From contig NC_133769.1 in the NCBI RefSeq assembly GCF_003597395.2, positions 173,935,957 to 173,999,956 of the forward strand: DNA of 64,000 nucleotides, given 5' to 3'. Both the position numbers and the translations under genes were made by a program. This document shows positions 47,600 to 56,550 of this stretch, piece after piece; the first letter of the stretch is position 1, and each line of letters opens with the position of its first letter. A model generated the notes under the pieces. That model was not told the DNA's origin. It saw only the letters and a list, made by a program, of their open reading frames with translations, and searched no databases. The stretch comes from Chelonoidis abingdonii. Lineage: Eukaryota > Chordata > Testudines > Testudinidae.

Positions 47600-48960
47600 T
47601 TTATTCTTCCTTGATCTCTGTTTGGTGGTGAATGTCCCTAAACTCTAAACTGTCATTTTCCTTTCTTTGAATATTGGTCCAATCTTTCACTGTGTGCACA
47701 AGAAAATCAGACACTGAATTCCCATGCCATGGTACATATCACTGGCAGGGTTTCCCTTGTATTCATATATTGGCACTAGTGAAAACATCGCTATTTACTA
47801 GCTTGTTGTTTAATTTTTCTAAGTTCCCTTGCTGGACAAAAGTTGTGTGTGAAACTGTTTTGTTTAGCATTCCTGAAGTATGTTACGTATACTTGGGTTA
47901 GAGAAAAACTACAGTGTTCCAAAGCTCCAGAACCTAATTATGTAGAACAGTTCAAACAGCTTGATGTATAGGCAAAGATGTTTAAGGACAGTAATAAATG
48001 CATTTTTACTTTATTTACTCTTGAACAAAGACCTGAGACTGGAGGAGGGGGAAGGGGCAAGAGAATATTTTATTTTATATTTGAATAATAAGATCAACTG
48101 CACATCTGAAGTACCTTTTAGGCAATTTAGGTACTTAAGGCTTAAGAGTTATTATTAAACCACTAACTGAGGACCTTGAAGTGCAATGTTGCATGAGATT
48201 ATGTGCAAGGATCATTTCCTTTACTTTATTACTCCGTCGCTTACTGACAGCAAGAAGAACAGAACTTTCTGTCTGCCTGGCTAAAAGTTTTGACTGATTT
48301 ATTTGACTTGTGCCTGGCCAGTATGATGTATGAAAATGTCTGTTCTCCTGATGAACTGCTTCATGTTCCATGTGAGGTTTGATGTATTTTGAGCAGGTTT
48401 ACACTGTGCCTTATGATAGCTTCAGTGCCCAGTCAGTGGAAATAAATTGGAGATGCCTGGCAGTCAAATCTTAACACGTGCTCACATCCCTGCTGAGCCA
48501 TCGACATCTGATGTGATTTATATTTTAGCCCTATGTGGAGACGAGGACTTGCTGTCACTTGAGGTCCCCCAGTTCCATAAACCTCTGGAAATGAATGTTT
48601 TTAGTTTTTTTACACCTAAATAAATAACACACTACTCAAAAGTGGTCATCTCTCCTCAATCGGTACTGGATGCTTCTGTCACCAATGTTACTAATTCTTT
48701 GTGGCTTGATGTAAGACAATATAACATAATAGATCAGGCAGGTTTTAACACTGTTATATGATCTCAGAGGTTCTAGTATTATAGATTGTACTTTCTAATG
48801 CATTTACCGCTTATGTAATTATAGTGCATTTTGCAGACTGTGCCATAGCTTCTTTTCAGCTTTGTTTGTCATGTTTATTAGCTGAAACTAAATAAAGGGA
48901 AAAGATCTAAGTGTTAAAACTTACAACATGAAGAGAAGAAATTCTTGAATTTCCTATATA
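47600..48960. other. No gene seen
   Basis: Unique DNA. Nothing recognised. Confidence 0.4.
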
Positions 48961-48964
48961 CCAA

Positions 48965-49580
48965 TGTTAGCACCGTCCCTGGGTGACGAACATGAGGGAT
49001 TGGAGAAACTCATTTAAGAGCATAAATTCAATCTAGATGGTATTGCTGAAACCTAGGGGGATGACTTGTACAATAGAATGTTAAATAGGTTATAATAATC
49101 GATTTTAGGAAGGATCGAGTGGGCAAATGGGAAAGGGAAGTGGCACTCTGTCAAAAATGGCATTACCTGTTTCCAAGTCACCGTTAACTCAGAAGAAAAT
49201 GTTCCTGAATGCTTATGGATCAATGTATGTCCTAACAGATATAGCACAAGATGAGGTATTAGACCACCAGATCACACTAGGGAACGGGATGACTATTTCC
49301 TTACATAACTATCTCTAATGTGTGGGAAACAAAGCTGTGTGGTCCTGGGGAACTTCAGTTTGAGTGACACATGCTGGAGATCTCGTGCTGCCAATACTAA
49401 AACTTCCTTGGAATTTCTAAACATTATAGATGACATTTCCCTACCTTAAAAAGTGTTGCAGACAACATGAGATTTTTTAAATGAGACCTTATCCAAATAA
49501 ATAAAGAGGAATGAACTGAACTAAAAAATGTTAGCTTAGGTATAAGTGATCATGACTTGATCATATTTATCTCTACTATC
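48965..49580 (+). pseudogene. CR1 LINE endonuclease remnant
   Basis: In the sense direction, 49325-49440 reads VVLGNFSLSDTCWRSRAAN and then SLEFLNIIDDIS. This is the GDFNL-S-D-CW region of the CR1 apurinic-like endonuclease. The GDFN motif has become GNFS, removing the catalytic Asp. Upstream, 49040-49140 keeps the GIAETWGDD-like block, and near 49540 the SDHDL block (usual SDHE). Several frames and stops interrupt it. This is the 5' half of a CR1 whose 3' part reappears at about 52075. Confidence 0.7.
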
Positions 49581-49581
49581 T

Positions 49582-49607
49582 CTGGGTTCAAATCCCGGTT
49601 GGTACCA
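49582..49607 (+). repeat. tRNA-like T arm at head of R4-like LINE
   Basis: CTGGGTTCAAATCCCGG folds as a perfect 5-bp stem with a 7-nt loop, a Pol III B-box/T arm, and TTGGTACCA follows like a tRNA 3' end. There is no matching D arm or anticodon arm upstream, so it is not a tRNA gene. It is either the truncated head of a tRNA-derived SINE or a promoter-like part of the LINE 5' UTR. The following GTCCTTGGGCAAAAGACTCC resembles text found behind such heads in SINEs. Confidence 0.5.
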
Positions 49608-50154
49608 AACTTTACAGTAGGGGTCCTTGGGCAAAAGACTCCCTAACGCTTCACTTGCCTACCTCAAATATGAGAGTGACACGAACTAGGAGAGTCATGC
49701 CAGCTCGGATGTCGCCCGGATTAACAAGGTCCGCGCCAGATGTTGAGGAACCAGGACAATCTGACGATAAGTGGGCTATTGGAACAAACCATTCATGGAC
49801 GAGACAAGAGAACCTGGAATTGATGGAATGCTACTACAACAGTAGACCTAATGAGAGGGGATATATGAAACGAATGAGGGGACTATGGATGGACAAAAGA
49901 CCCTACATCCACATTTCTGAAAAACAGCTAGTTACCCAGCTCTCACATAGTAAAGAGGAAGCTGCTCTACAGTTGAGGATAGACCCACTCACTTACATCC
50001 CAGATCTCAGGAGACCTGGAAGACAAGTGGATGTGCAGCCACACCTGAAGCTTCAACTTCACTGTCACCCGCTCCATTGCAGAGCACAGCGCTGATATGA
50101 GGCATAAGATCAATGGAGGAAACTAGCTACAGTCATCCTCCGAGACCCCGATTA

Positions 50155-50187
<33 letters not shown>

Positions 50188-50760
50188 AAAAAAAAATGGC
50201 TCAGTGGAGAAGTGATCATCAGATAATTATGTTGTATCATCAGATACAGTTCATCAGATGGCCCTCTTGACAATCCCTACTCACACACCATAACTCACAC
50301 ATGACTGGTTATGACGCTTACAGCTCTGTTATCTGGAGCATGCTTGGCTACGCACCGATCAAGCAAGCACAACAGTATGTACTCCCCTGGAAAGAGGTTG
50401 GCGGCAGATCACGGCGACTCGGGAGGAAGTTAGTCAGTGTGGAACTCAGAGGGTGTAGTGATTACGGTACGATCGGTGTTTCTTGAACAAAAGTTACAGG
50501 GCCTGACTCTTTGAAGCCTAGCGGATGCTAGAAACGATCTACGCAGCTAGCTACGGCTCAGGAGTAACTGAGAAGCAGAGGCCAAAAAAGTAATGCCCTG
50601 TTTTTTTTTATCCAGAAGACATCTAGAGGTACTCCCACATGCGCATGCAACCACATAACTCAGAGCCAGCCAGCAGCAAGAAATACAGTATGGAAGACAC
50701 TATCGGAGAAGAGAGACTCAAGCTGGAGAGGTACCTCAGGCCTAAGAGGAACTAGACAGT
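49600..50760 (+). pseudogene. R4/Dong-like LINE, piece 1 (5' UTR and N-terminal part)
   Basis: An open frame at 49655-50095 holds TNHSWTRQENLELMECYY, then NERGYMKRMRGLWMDKRP and SEKQLV. This Myb-like tryptophan block is the N-terminal DNA-binding part I know from R4-type LINEs related to R2. A frameshift near 49950 then gives TRSIAEHSADMRHKI in another frame. An A31-C-A9 tract (50156-50196) breaks the copy. Past it, the text near 50388 (PWKEVGG) and 50540-50605 (QLATA, then EKQRPKK) matches the linker before the reverse transcriptase. It stops around 50760 at a junction with an inverted piece. Not functional. Confidence 0.65.
50156..50196. repeat. A31-C-A9 tract inside R4-like piece
   Basis: Thirty-one A, one C, nine A. 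It lies inside R4-like sequence, not at its 3' end, so it is either an expanded A tract, the tail of a small nested retrocopy, or an internal priming scar. Confidence 0.8.
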
Positions 50761-50761
50761 C

Positions 50762-51868
50762 GATTGAACTCCTGTATCCTCATGTAGATCCGCGTCAGGT
50801 GGATTAGCGAGTCGTGTCTCATTCATTTTTAGCATTACAGCTTGATGTTACCCCTGTAGAGGAGTGGTGATGGTAGTTCCCTTCCTGAACCTGACCTGTA
50901 TCCATTCCTTGTGATTTCTGGCTGAGGGGTTAAGCCTATGCAAGAACAGCGCGGGACAGTGCATCACCTTGGTATATGCCGCACTGATGGCCACTTGTGC
51001 AAGCTGCCTTGAGTTGACTTCCAGTGTATGTCTCTATTTCCCATTGAGTTCTTTGCCTTTAGGAGGTCCTTAGTTCTGTTGACTTTGTATAGCGGGCCAT
51101 ACATTCACAGATCCACGTGTGCGGAAATTGCGTTCGTAGGCTTTCCTGTAGTCAATCCAGGCTGTGCTCAGATTGTCTGTCTAGACTTGAGTCTTGCGGT
51201 GACTGCTCTATCTATGATCACTTGTGTTTTGGCTTCTGTGTTGTTCCCAATGCTTCTGAGCTGTGCCTTTCATGTACTGCCCATATGGTCCTGTAGCTTG
51301 GCGCTATGAGCCTGATAGGATTATCCCACGTTGTGGGAGGAGGTTATGGATCGGTAGGTTGGCCGGTTCTTGTTCCCTTGCAGGGGTCTTTTCGTGATCA
51401 GCACTGTCCTTCCTTGTGTTAGCCAGGTTTTGGGGGGAGCTGCTGCTAGGAGCTGTCATCTGTGCTGCTAGGTTCATGCATGCTGTTAGTTTCTTTAGCC
51501 AGTAGCGTGTTGGATTCATTGTCTGGTCCAGGTGCTGTCCAGCTCTTCATGTTCTTGACCCGCCTGGCTGGATATCTTCTATGTGATTGGTGACTTGGTT
51601 TCTGTTCTGGGAGATTGCCTGTACTCCGTCTAGGTCCTGCAGCCATTTGCCACTGGCGTTATGATCTTCTCTTTCTCCCATTGTTCTTCCAGTACTGTTC
51701 AGTTTCTGCTGCTGTGCTCTGCTGCTTTTGTGTTGTTGCATGAGTGGGGAGTACACCTTGGATGGTTCTTTGGAGACGGGGCATTTACTTTTTTGGCTCT
51801 GCTTCTCGGTGGTCTCTCCCATTAGCCTGGTAGCCAGTGCTTGTGAGCCTTTGTTTAGCAGTCCTCTA
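50762..51868 (-). pseudogene. R4/Dong-like LINE, piece 2 (reverse transcriptase)
   Basis: Read leftward on the minus strand from 51868. First the linker (QALATRL, EKQSQKSKCPVSKEPSKVY), then MKSWTAPGPDNES (51556-51518), WLKKLTACMNLAAQM, TQGRTVLITK (about 51425-51395), TAWIDYRKAYE (about 51160-51130), a YKVNRT block, CGIYQGDALS (about 50985-50950) and finally SLIHLTRIY near 50800. These motifs are, in order, the R2/R4-clade reverse transcriptase. The catalytic box that should read YMDD reads LLYRGN at about 50868-50848, so the enzyme is dead. Several frameshifts. No endonuclease or zinc knuckle part is present. Confidence 0.7.
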
Positions 51869-51899
51869 GGGCTTCGGATGGGGGGTACCTATCGCCGCA

Positions 51900-52060
51900 T
51901 ATTCCTCGATATAGCCTGATTTATCTGCTAAACAAGGCTCACAGCACTGGCTACAGGGCTATTGATACACTAGGAAGCAGAGGCCAAAAAGTATGCCCTT
52001 GGTCCCAAGACTCCAAGGTGACTCCCACGGCCCAAGCCACACATGGCACAACTGGAACGA
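51900..52060 (+). pseudogene. R4/Dong-like LINE, piece 3 (linker segment)
   Basis: CTGCTAAACAAGGCTCACAG at 51925 starts a third copy of the linker segment, and GAAGCAGAGGCCAAAAAGTA at 51975 matches both piece 1 (50571) and the reverse complement of piece 2 (51811). With piece 2 it forms an inverted repeat (arms about 51783-51862 and 51925-52000, spacer about 62 nt). It ends in unassigned text before the CR1 resumes. Confidence 0.6.
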
Positions 52061-52074
52061 CTTTTTTTCGGCCC

Positions 52075-52903
52075 TATGTATTTTTTCAGTAGCCGAAAAA
52101 CAGGAACTTAACAGAAGGTCTTGTAGAGATAAGGATGGTATATATATATATCTTGGAACAAAGAATGTAGGCCATACGTACAGGATGGGGGACTGTATCC
52201 TAGGAAAGCTGTGACTCTGAAAAAGATTTGACGGTTGTGTTAGATAGTCAGCTGAACATAAGCTCCTAGTGTGACACTGTGATCAAAGAACTATTGTGAT
52301 CCTGTGGTGCATATGCAGGGAAATCTTGAGCAGGAGTAAAGAAGTTATTTTATCTCTATTGGGCACTGGTGCAACCACTGCTGGAATACTGTGCCGAGTT
52401 CTGGTGTCTGCAGTTCAAGAAGAATGTTGATAAATTGGAGAGCATTCAGAGAACAGCCATGAGAAGGATTAAAAAGCACTAGAAAACATGTCTTATAGTG
52501 ATAGACTCAGAGCTCAATCTATTAACTTAACAAAAAGAAGGTTATGGGAGGACTTGATTACAGTCTAGAAGGATCTACATGGGTCGCAAATATTTAATAA
52601 TGGGCTTTTAATGTCTAGCAGAGAAACATGTAACATGATCCAATGGCTGGAAGTTAAAGCTAAATAACTTCAGGCTGGAAATAAGGAGTACATTCTCCAC
52701 GGTGAGAGAAATTAGCCACTGAAATAATTTACTAATGTTCATGTTAGATTCTCCATCACTAACATTTTTAAAATCAAGATTGGATGTTTAGTCTCAAACA
52801 TATGATCTAGGAATTATATTGGGAAAGTTTTATGGCATGTGCTATACAGGAGCTCAGACTAGATCATGCCTATCTTCCCTTCTGGCCATGGAATCTATGA
52901 ATC
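52075..52903 (+). pseudogene. CR1 LINE 3' part
   Basis: TACAGGATGGGGGACTGTAT, then CTGAAAAAGATTTGACGGTTG, then GGGCACTGGTGCAACCACTG and CTGGAATACTGTGCCGAGTT: the C-terminal reverse transcriptase region and 3' UTR of a CR1. It ends with CTTCTGGCCATGGAATCTATGAATCTAT at about 52875-52901, the CR1 3' end. In CR1 this lies well downstream of the endonuclease block seen at 49.3 kb; the intervening reverse transcriptase core is missing and R4-like pieces lie there instead. Stops and frameshifts throughout. Confidence 0.85.
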
Positions 52904-53364
52904 TATACTGACGCCACCAGGGTTAGAATCAAGGGGATTGATGTGAGATCCTGTGAAATTTTCCAGATTTTCTGATATTTAATTTCTTTGATTAACTCAT
53001 AGTTTCTGAATCACTAGTAAATGCCCAAAATGGTACTAATTTGACTACCACCCAAGGTCATGTAAGAGGAATTATTTCAAAATGTAATTTCTATCCTCAA
53101 TATTTTTGATAACTGTGATCTAAATAATGAGCAGCTCAGCATGTACTGCCCCTTCTACCTTTACTAATTTTCATGCACTCTCAAGATGTTGCAGAATTTT
53201 GGTAAGAGGTGTTTCTCCTTTGTGTACTGAGCTGTGCTAGTGTAGAAGCAATACTACCATTATCTCAAATGCATCTTCATGCCCTCCATCTAGCTATGTT
53301 CACTTAGGGAGCCCATCATCTTAGTATCTAGGCACCTCACATATATTAATGAATTTATTTAATA
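52904..53364. other. No gene seen
   Basis: Unique sequence with no recognised element. Confidence 0.4.
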
Positions 53365-53475
53365 CAAACTCGCAAAAATAGGGAAGCATAGTCCCTATTT
53401 TATATAACATGGGGAACTGAGACACACAGAAATTAAGTGATTTGCCAAAGATCACACCCTTCTCAAATTTCGATG
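53365..53475 (-). repeat. MIR SINE fossil
   Basis: Plus-strand ACATGGGGAACTGAGACACA, then GAAATTAAGTGATTTGCCAA, then AGATCACACCC: the antisense MIR core, well preserved. Confidence 0.75.
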
Positions 53476-53479
53476 AACA

Positions 53480-56050
53480 CCAACCCTGTATGCATCATAG
53501 AAATACATCTACAACTGCATGAAATGCATGGTACACATTACTGGCAAGAGATTCCAATCAATAACATTTTATTTCTGGTAGAAGTACCTGACATTTGTAC
53601 CACCCTGTTTGAGTAGGTATAGTCCAGTTCTCTCTCTGGCTCTGCATATGAAGGAAAGCTGCATTCCAACCTACTTTTAACTCTCTCTACAAGGTTCCAA
53701 CTGCATTTGAGGGGGACAAGCCTAGCTAGACTCCCTTCCGAAAACCCACAGAAGGAAGCAGTACAAGCTAGAATCACTACAGTATCTTGCACTGCTTTTC
53801 TTTCTAGACTGTGGAATCTCCTTTCCTTGGTGACAGCCACAGAAGCTCAGCTAACCAAGGGCCAGGGATTGTTGGTGAGGCTGGGCAGCATCATGAAGAC
53901 AATGGGCATCAGTGGTGCTCTTGTCCCCTGGAAATCCCCAGAGCCATGTGTGTTGGAGGATGAAACCTCCAATTTTTCACAAGTGGCCAAGGCACAACCA
54001 ACCCCCACCTTGGGAGAATGAAGAGGCAACTGAGTTAAAATTTGTGGACGGCTTACTCTTGAATATGGGGGAAATGGTCCCATACTTTCCTCCTGTCAGA
54101 TACCTCTTAATAGCTCCTTATCATGTAAGGCTTGTGGGCCATTTGTTACTGAATAAGTGTTGTCTCTTAAAATGCATGACAGATGGTAACCCTATTGAAA
54201 ACATTTGAACGTTCTACTTGTGCTTAGCTGGTAATAGAAACGCCTCTTGTTAACATATATTAAAACATCGGTGTTTTGTGCATCTTGATGTTTTCAGCTG
54301 TTTCTGATACAGATTGTATGTGTTAGATATTTGAAATGCAACACAGGTTAATTATACATAAGTAGGTCAACTGCACATTTGTTTTGTTAACTATCTATTA
54401 AGCATATTTGTAAAAGTTTGAACATCACAACAGCAAGTTCAACCAATGTAAATGACTGGATCCTATGAAAATGCTGCTTAAGTGTTAAGTTTGGTGTAAA
54501 TTATTGAAGTCAAAAGAGCAGAAAATTTTCAATAAAACCTTTGAATTGGTTGGTTAAGATATTGCTTGGTGTTCATAGATAAAATCTGTGTCTGTGTTTT
54601 GAGCTTTTGAAGGTGACATAGGAAATAGCAAAAAAGAGAAACAATGGCATTATGTCCAGTTATTCAAAAAGTTTTAGCTTCAGCAGTCTGACATGCAGAA
54701 AGTGACTCAAAAGGATGTGACCCAGCATATTTATCTTATACATTGCTCCTTCATATCCAGCCCAGTTCAGTAATGAGTGAAAGTTTTATTAATATTAATG
54801 TTAGATGGCCTGCTGGAAATGAATTGGTGGTCCATTTTGATGGATAGCAACTATATAATAAGGAATTAAAATGTGAATTGACACTCTCGTTAAACCATCT
54901 CAACAGAGAAGTCCTGAATTTTCCTGAGACCATGAATGGTCTCTTCCAGAGAAAACTAAGGCACATAAATTTTGTAATATGAGAAGTTAGCATTGCTGTG
55001 ATCTCTGATTTGTGATCTGATGATAAATAAAGGACTTTGGTTTCCAGTACTGTTATTTTTGCACCTTTCATCAGCACTATAGTGAAAAAGAAATGTTTTC
55101 TTCCAACTTCCCCCAATCTAGCAGAAAATGGACACTTTCTCCTGTTTAGCTAGTGACTGGTGTGTGGACACAATCTGTATGATCTTGTTTATATAGTAAT
55201 TGGATTTTTTTAATCTGATTTCAATATCTGAACTTGTTACTTTGATTTCAATATTCTCTTTGAAAATATGAATCTAGCTACATAGCTAATACATAGTGAT
55301 TCTGAAGCATCTCACTTATCCTGAAGCCTGTATTGGGAAAATATATGTTGCCATTTTCCTTAGATCTTTGGTTTTAAAATTTTCATATTTATTCTACAAG
55401 AAACCTGAGTTTTTAATTTATTATAATATTGATTTTAAAGTTTCCATGCTTGAAGGACCTCGACTTTCCATGTAATTACATCACTTGGGCAAAAGGAAGG
55501 ACTTTAAGCTCTCAGACTCACATGCAAGACTAGTGATTAGAACAGCATCTGCTGTGCCTGTTTAAAATAATGAATTTAGCCCTTATGAAAGTAAGGGATT
55601 AACAACGCTAGCTCATGCCAGGAATAGGGCCGACAATGTGCTGTGCAAATGTCTCTGCACAACTCTGCCAACACACTTGAGTTTTAACGGGTAACAGTGC
55701 TGCTATTCAAGTTGTGGGCCTCTTTTCAGCAGCGAATTAGCAAATTATATGTTAGTGAGCAGAGGTTTCCTGGTCATCGATAATATGTTCTTGAGCTGGG
55801 GTTTTGTGATCAGGTTTCACTAGGTGGTGATCACCCTTGGTTTTTTTATGGCTGAATTGAGAGTAAGGTCATAGAACTTTGAATTTGTAACAGAACCACA
55901 GCCTGGCAAAGCTTGAGAGCTAGTGTCAGAGAGACTAAAGTTGGAAAGAGCTTCCTCGGTAATGTTCTTCTTCTTCCAGCATTACTGAAGACTAGTAAGA
56001 TTGAATTTTGACATAAATTTTCATCAGTCCCTTCTCAAAGACAACCTTGA
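53480..56050. other. No gene seen
   Basis: Unique DNA. Frames at 53538-53840, 53707-54021 and 54751-55116 are open for about 100-120 codons but lack domain motifs and overlap one another on opposite strands, as expected by chance. Confidence 0.4.
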
Positions 56051-56054
56051 ATAT

Positions 56055-56200
56055 CTCCATCCAATCCAATCTTCTAGAGCTGGAAGGGACCTTGCAAGGC
56101 CTTCACTAGCAGGACCAAGTACTGATTTTTGCCCCAGATCCCTAAGAGGCCCCCTCAAGGACTGAACTCACAACCCATCAATAGCGAGCTCACAACATCT
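56055..56200 (-). mobile_element. Cry-type tRNA-derived SINE with CR1-like tail
   Basis: On the minus strand: GGGTTGTGAGTTCAGTCC (tRNA B-box region) at about 56180-56160, then TTGAGGGGGCCTCTTAGGG, ATCTGGGGCAAAAATCAG, TTGGTCCTGC, then GCAAGGTCCCTTCCAGCTC with a final GATTGGATTGGA. This is the layout of the turtle tRNA-derived SINE (Cry, tortoise Pol III SINE), whose 3' tail is shared with CR1 so that CR1 enzymes can copy it. The tRNA 5' part is degenerate (A box not clear). Confidence 0.75.
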
Positions 56201-56269
56201 TTGCCAGGTTATTTCACTTCTTGATCTCACTGTTATAAGTCTCTTTCTGGTATTTTCTTTTCTTTAAGG

Positions 56270-56542
56270 CAGTGGTCCCCAACCTTTTTGTCTGGTGGGT
56301 GCCAGACAAAGGACCGGCGGCGGGCGAGCATCTGCCGAAATGCCACCGAATTTTGGCGGCACTGCCTCTCGATGACGTCGTTTGTTGGCGGCAAGCGTTG
56401 TCGTCGAGAGGCATCGCCACTGAAATGCCGCCAAAATTCGGTGGCATTTCAGCAGATGCTTGACTGCCGGCCAGGACACAGGCACATTTAGATGCCCCCA
56501 CGGGCGCCATAGTGCCCGCGGGCACCGCGGCGGGGACTCCTG
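56270..56542. mobile_element. GC-rich hAT-like MITE, 8-bp duplication, internal palindrome
   Basis: The 273-bp element starts CAGTGGTCCCCAACCTTTTT and ends GGCGGGGACTCCTG. CTTTAAGG flanks it exactly at 56262-56269 and 56543-56550, an 8-bp hAT duplication. Inside, GCATCTGCCGAAATGCCACC (56327) is answered by GGTGGCATTTCAGCAGATGC (56441), with AATTTTGGCGGC / GCCGCCAAAATT between, so the centre is a large hairpin. CpG-rich and clearly different in composition from its surroundings. Confidence 0.85.
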
Positions 56543-56550
56543 CTTTAAGG

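Noticed and set aside
49582..49607. A tRNA gene at the GGTTCAAATCCC motif
   Set aside because: Only the T arm and a 3'-like end are present; no D arm, anticodon arm or acceptor 5' strand upstream.
53538..54208. Cluster of overlapping open frames of about 80-105 codons on both strands
   Set aside because: Overlap on opposite strands without any domain motif, codon pattern or splice context; expected by chance in a stretch with fewer stops.
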